Below are positions 61,501-64,000 of a stretch of DNA of 64,000 bases, in pieces. Position 1 is the first letter of the stretch, and the number at the start of each line of letters is the position of its first letter. The position numbers and the translations under genes are program-made. Source of the DNA: Pampus argenteus (Eukaryota; Chordata; Actinopteri; Scombriformes; Stromateidae); contig CM072864.1 in assembly GCA_036937835.1 (NCBI GenBank), forward strand, positions 22,714,501 to 22,778,500, given 5' to 3'. The notes beneath the pieces were generated by a model. The model was given only the letters and a program-made list of their open reading frames with translations. It searched no databases and was not told the DNA's origin.

Positions 61501-64000
61501 GAAAAACTGTAGTTGTCAGTTTTGGCCTGAGAGAAAGCTATTTTTACAAATGTTACAGTAAAAGCTGCAGAAAGCTCTCAGAAGTGAGTTTTTTGGTCCT
61601 AATCATTAGAAATCAGTTACTTGTTGATGGCAAACATGGTTTTGATTGAAAATATTGCTCCTTGTTTAAGAAAAACTGTAGTTGTCAGTTTTGGCCTGAG
61701 AGAAAGCTATTTTTACAAATGTTACAGTAAAAGCTGCAGGAAGCTCTCAGAAGTGAGTTTTTTGGTCCTAATCATTAGAAATCAGTTACTTGTTGATGGC
61801 AAACATGGTTTTGATTGAAAATATTGCTCCTTGTTTAAGAAAAACTGTAGTTGTCAGTTTTGGCCTGAGAGAAAGCTATTTTTACAAATGTTACAGTAAA
61901 AGCTGCAGGAAGCTCTCAGAAGTGAGTTTTTTGGTCCTATTCATTAGAAATCAGTTACTTGTTGATGGCAAACATGGTTTTGATTGAAAATATTGCTCCT
62001 TGTTTAAGAAAAACTGTAGTTGTCAGTTTTGGCCTGAGAGAAAGCTATTTTTACAAATGTTACAGTAAAAGCTGCAGGAAGCTCTCAGAAGTGAGTTTTT
62101 TGGTCCTAATCATTAGAAATCAGTTACTTGTTGATGGCAAACATGGTTTTGATTGAAAATATTGCTCCTTGTTTAAGAAAAACTGTAGTTGTCAGTTTTG
62201 GCCTGAGAGAAAGCTATTTTTACAAATGTTACAGTAAAAGCTGCAGGAAGCTCTCAGAAGTGAGTTTTTTGGTCCTAATCATTAGAAATCAGTTACCTGT
62301 TGATGGCAAACATGGTTTTGATTGAAAATATTGCTCCTTGTTTAAGAAAAACTGTAGTTGTCAGTTTTGGCCTGAGAGAAAGCTATTTTTACAAATGTTA
62401 CAGTAAAAGCTGCAGGAAGCTCTCAGAAGTGAGTTTTTTGGTCCTAATCATTAGAAATCAGTTACTTGTTGATGGCAAACATGGTTTTGATTGAAAATAT
62501 TGCTCCTTGTTTAAGAAAAACTGTAGTTGTCAGTTTTGGCCTCAGAGAAAGCAATTTTTACAAATGTTACAGTAAAAGCTGCAGGAAGCTCTCAGAAGTG
62601 AGTTTTTTGGTCCTAATCATTAGAAATCAGTTACTTGTTGATGGCAAACATGGTTTTGATTGAAAATATTGCTCCTTGTTTAAGAAAAAACTGTAGTTGT
62701 CAGTTTTGGCCTGAGAGAAAGCTATTTTTACAAATGTTACAGTAAAACCTGCAGGAAGCTCTCAGAAGTGAGTTTTTTGGTCCTAATCATTAGAAATCAG
62801 TTACTTGTTGATGGCAAACATGGTTTTGATTGAAAATATTGCTCCTTGTTTAAGAAAAACTGTAGTTGTCAGTTTTGGCCTGAGAGAAAGCTATTTTTAC
62901 AAATGTTACAGTAAAAGCTGCAGGAAGCTCTCAGAAGTGAGTTTTTTGGTCCTAATCATTAGAAATCAGTTACTTGTTGATGGCAAACATGGTTTTGATT
63001 GAAAATATTGCTCCTTGTTTAAGAAAAACTGTAGTTGTCAGTTTTGGCCTGAGAGAAAGCTATTTTTACAAATGTTACAGTAAAAGCTGCAGGAAGCTCT
63101 CAGAAGTGAGTTTTTTGGTCCTAATCATTAGAAATCAGTAACTTGTTGATGGCAAACATGGTTTTGATTGAAAATATTGCTCCTTGTTTAAGAAAAACTG
63201 TAGTTGTCAGTTTTGGCCTTCTCTCGCAGAGAGAAAGCTATTTTTACAAATGTTACAGTAAAAGCTCCAGGAAGCTCTCAGAAGTGAGTTTTTTGGTTCT
63301 AATCATTAGAAATCAGTTACTTGTTGATGGCAAACATGGTTTTGATTGAAAAAGTATTGCTCCTTGTTTAAGAAAAACTGTAGTTGTCAGTTTTGGCCTG
63401 AGAGAAAGCTATTTTTACAAATGTTACAGTAAAAGCTGCAGGAAGCTCTCAGAAGTGAGTTTTTTGGTCCTAATCATTAGAAATCAGTTACTTGTTGATG
63501 GCAAACATGGTTTTGATTGAAAATATTGCTCCTTGTTTAAGAAAAACTGTAGTTGTCAGTTTTGGCCTGAGAGAAAGCTATTTTTACAAATGTTACAGTA
63601 AAAGCTGCAGGAAGCTCTCAGAAGTGAGTTTTTTGGTCCTAATCATTAGAAATCAGTTACTTGTTGATGGCAAACATGGTTTTGATTGAAAATATTGCTC
63701 CTTGTTTAAGAAAAACTGTAGTTGTCAGTTTTGGCCTGAGAGAAAGCTATTTTTACAAATGTTACAGTAAAAGCTGCAGGAAGCTCTCAGAAGTGAGTTT
63801 TTTGGTCCTAATCATTAGAAATCAGTTACTTGTTGATGGCAAACATGGTTTTGATTGAAAATATTGCTCCTTGTTTAAGAAAAACTGTAGTTGTCAGTTT
63901 TGGCCTGAGAGAAAGCTATTTTTACAAATGTTAGAGTAAAAGCTGCAGGAAGCTCTCAGAAGTGAGTTTTTTGGTCCTAATCATTAGAAATCAGTTACTT
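58566..64000 (+). repeat. Distant duplicate of the 28-33 kb HOR segment
   Basis: Opens with TGTTTAACTG and CCTAAGACAAAGC monomers like those at 26.3-26.6 kb. From 59,241 it follows 28,329 onward at an offset of 30,912 bp, changing to 31,081 bp (one more monomer) after about 61.6 kb. Shared marks include TTGCTTCTTG, CAGTTACCTG, GTAAGAGC, CAGTAACTTG, TCGCAGAG, GATTGAAAAAATATT (61,311) and CCTATTCATT (61,940). The last 0.9 kb matches 36.3-37.2 kb at an offset of 26,828 bp, including GTTAGAGTAAAAG. The array runs off the window end. Confidence 0.84.

Larger units (their letters stand above)
18940..64000 (+). repeat. Right satellite array, plus orientation
   Basis: Same satellite family as the left array but on the opposite strand, continuing to the window end without interruption. 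It starts with the 178-bp form (to about 23.6 kb) and then is mostly the 169-bp form. Several different higher-order repeats succeed one another, listed separately. The commonest short form reads GGCCTGAGAGAAAGC where the long form reads GGCCTTCTCTCGCCGAGAG. No gene, RNA gene or transposon was seen. Confidence 0.96.

Noticed and set aside
1..64000. Recurrent open frames of 60-70 codons, one per monomer on a single strand
   Set aside because: They overlap each other, begin at a repeat-internal TTG and end at TGA in GATTGA of each copy. The frame changes every 169 bp, and there is no promoter, ribosome site or conserved domain. They are by-products of a repeat that lacks stops in one frame.
1..64000. 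CRISPR array
   Set aside because: Period of 169-178 bp, and the whole unit is repeated with no unique spacers; there are no cas genes and the setting is eukaryotic-type satellite.
1..64000. Alpha satellite or another named centromeric repeat
   Set aside because: The length is close to 171 bp, but the sequence does not match the alpha-satellite or Arabidopsis 178-bp consensus as I know them. I could not assign a known family by reading alone.
1..64000. Telomeric repeats (ATTAGGA resembles TTAGGG)
   Set aside because: Occurs once per monomer as part of CTAATGATTAGGACC and never in tandem.

Overview
The whole 64 kb window is one family of tandem satellite DNA. I find no gene, RNA gene, transposon or other unique sequence apart from a roughly 30-bp A/T tract at a strand switch. 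The basic monomer is 169 bp (58 G+C by hand count, 34%). A longer form of about 178 bp carries 9 extra bases that complete a short palindrome. I estimate about 375 monomers. An AT-rich, CpG-poor satellite of this size, arranged in multi-monomer higher-order repeats (HORs), points to a eukaryotic nuclear genome and to centromeric or pericentromeric DNA. It is not alpha satellite and not the Arabidopsis 178-bp repeat as I know them. I see no CENP-B box. I cannot name the species or decide between plant and animal.

Layout, taking the right-hand array as the + orientation. Positions 1-18,901 hold an array in minus orientation. Within it, 1-9,451 is a regular HOR alternating 10-monomer (1,710 bp) and 8-monomer (about 1,372 bp) units. 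9,452-15,322 is a mosaic with a duplicated block of about 0.9 kb (offset 2,546 bp) flanking one HOR copy. 15,323-18,892 holds divergent, poorly ordered monomers. At 18,893-18,939 the array changes strand: a TA-rich palindromic tract lies between two direct copies of AAGGAGCCA.

Positions 18,940-64,000 hold the same satellite in plus orientation. 18,940-23,397 is the 178-bp hairpin-bearing form. 23,398-28,493 is two copies of a 15-monomer HOR (2,548 bp). 28,494-36,659 alternates units of about 15 and 11 monomers (4,421 bp composite). 36,660-38,344 is a block of near-identical monomers without HOR. 38,681-41,593 is a 5-mer/7-mer HOR and 41,594-42,774 a 3-mer. 42,775-46,699 is an 11/12-mer. 47,544-48,434 is an island of 178-bp monomers that matches 21,973-23,220 less two monomers. 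48,773-58,565 is a HOR based on 24 monomers (4,049 bp). 58,566-64,000 largely repeats the order seen at 28.3-32.9 kb, about 31 kb away.

The roughly 65-residue open frames that recur once per monomer are not genes. They arise because the repeat happens to lack stops in one frame, and since 169 is not a multiple of 3 the frame shifts at every monomer. The points of interest are structural: the head-to-head strand switch, the enrichment of the palindrome-bearing form on both sides of it, the clustered short dyads in every monomer, and the successive layers of HOR amplification, deletion and exchange.
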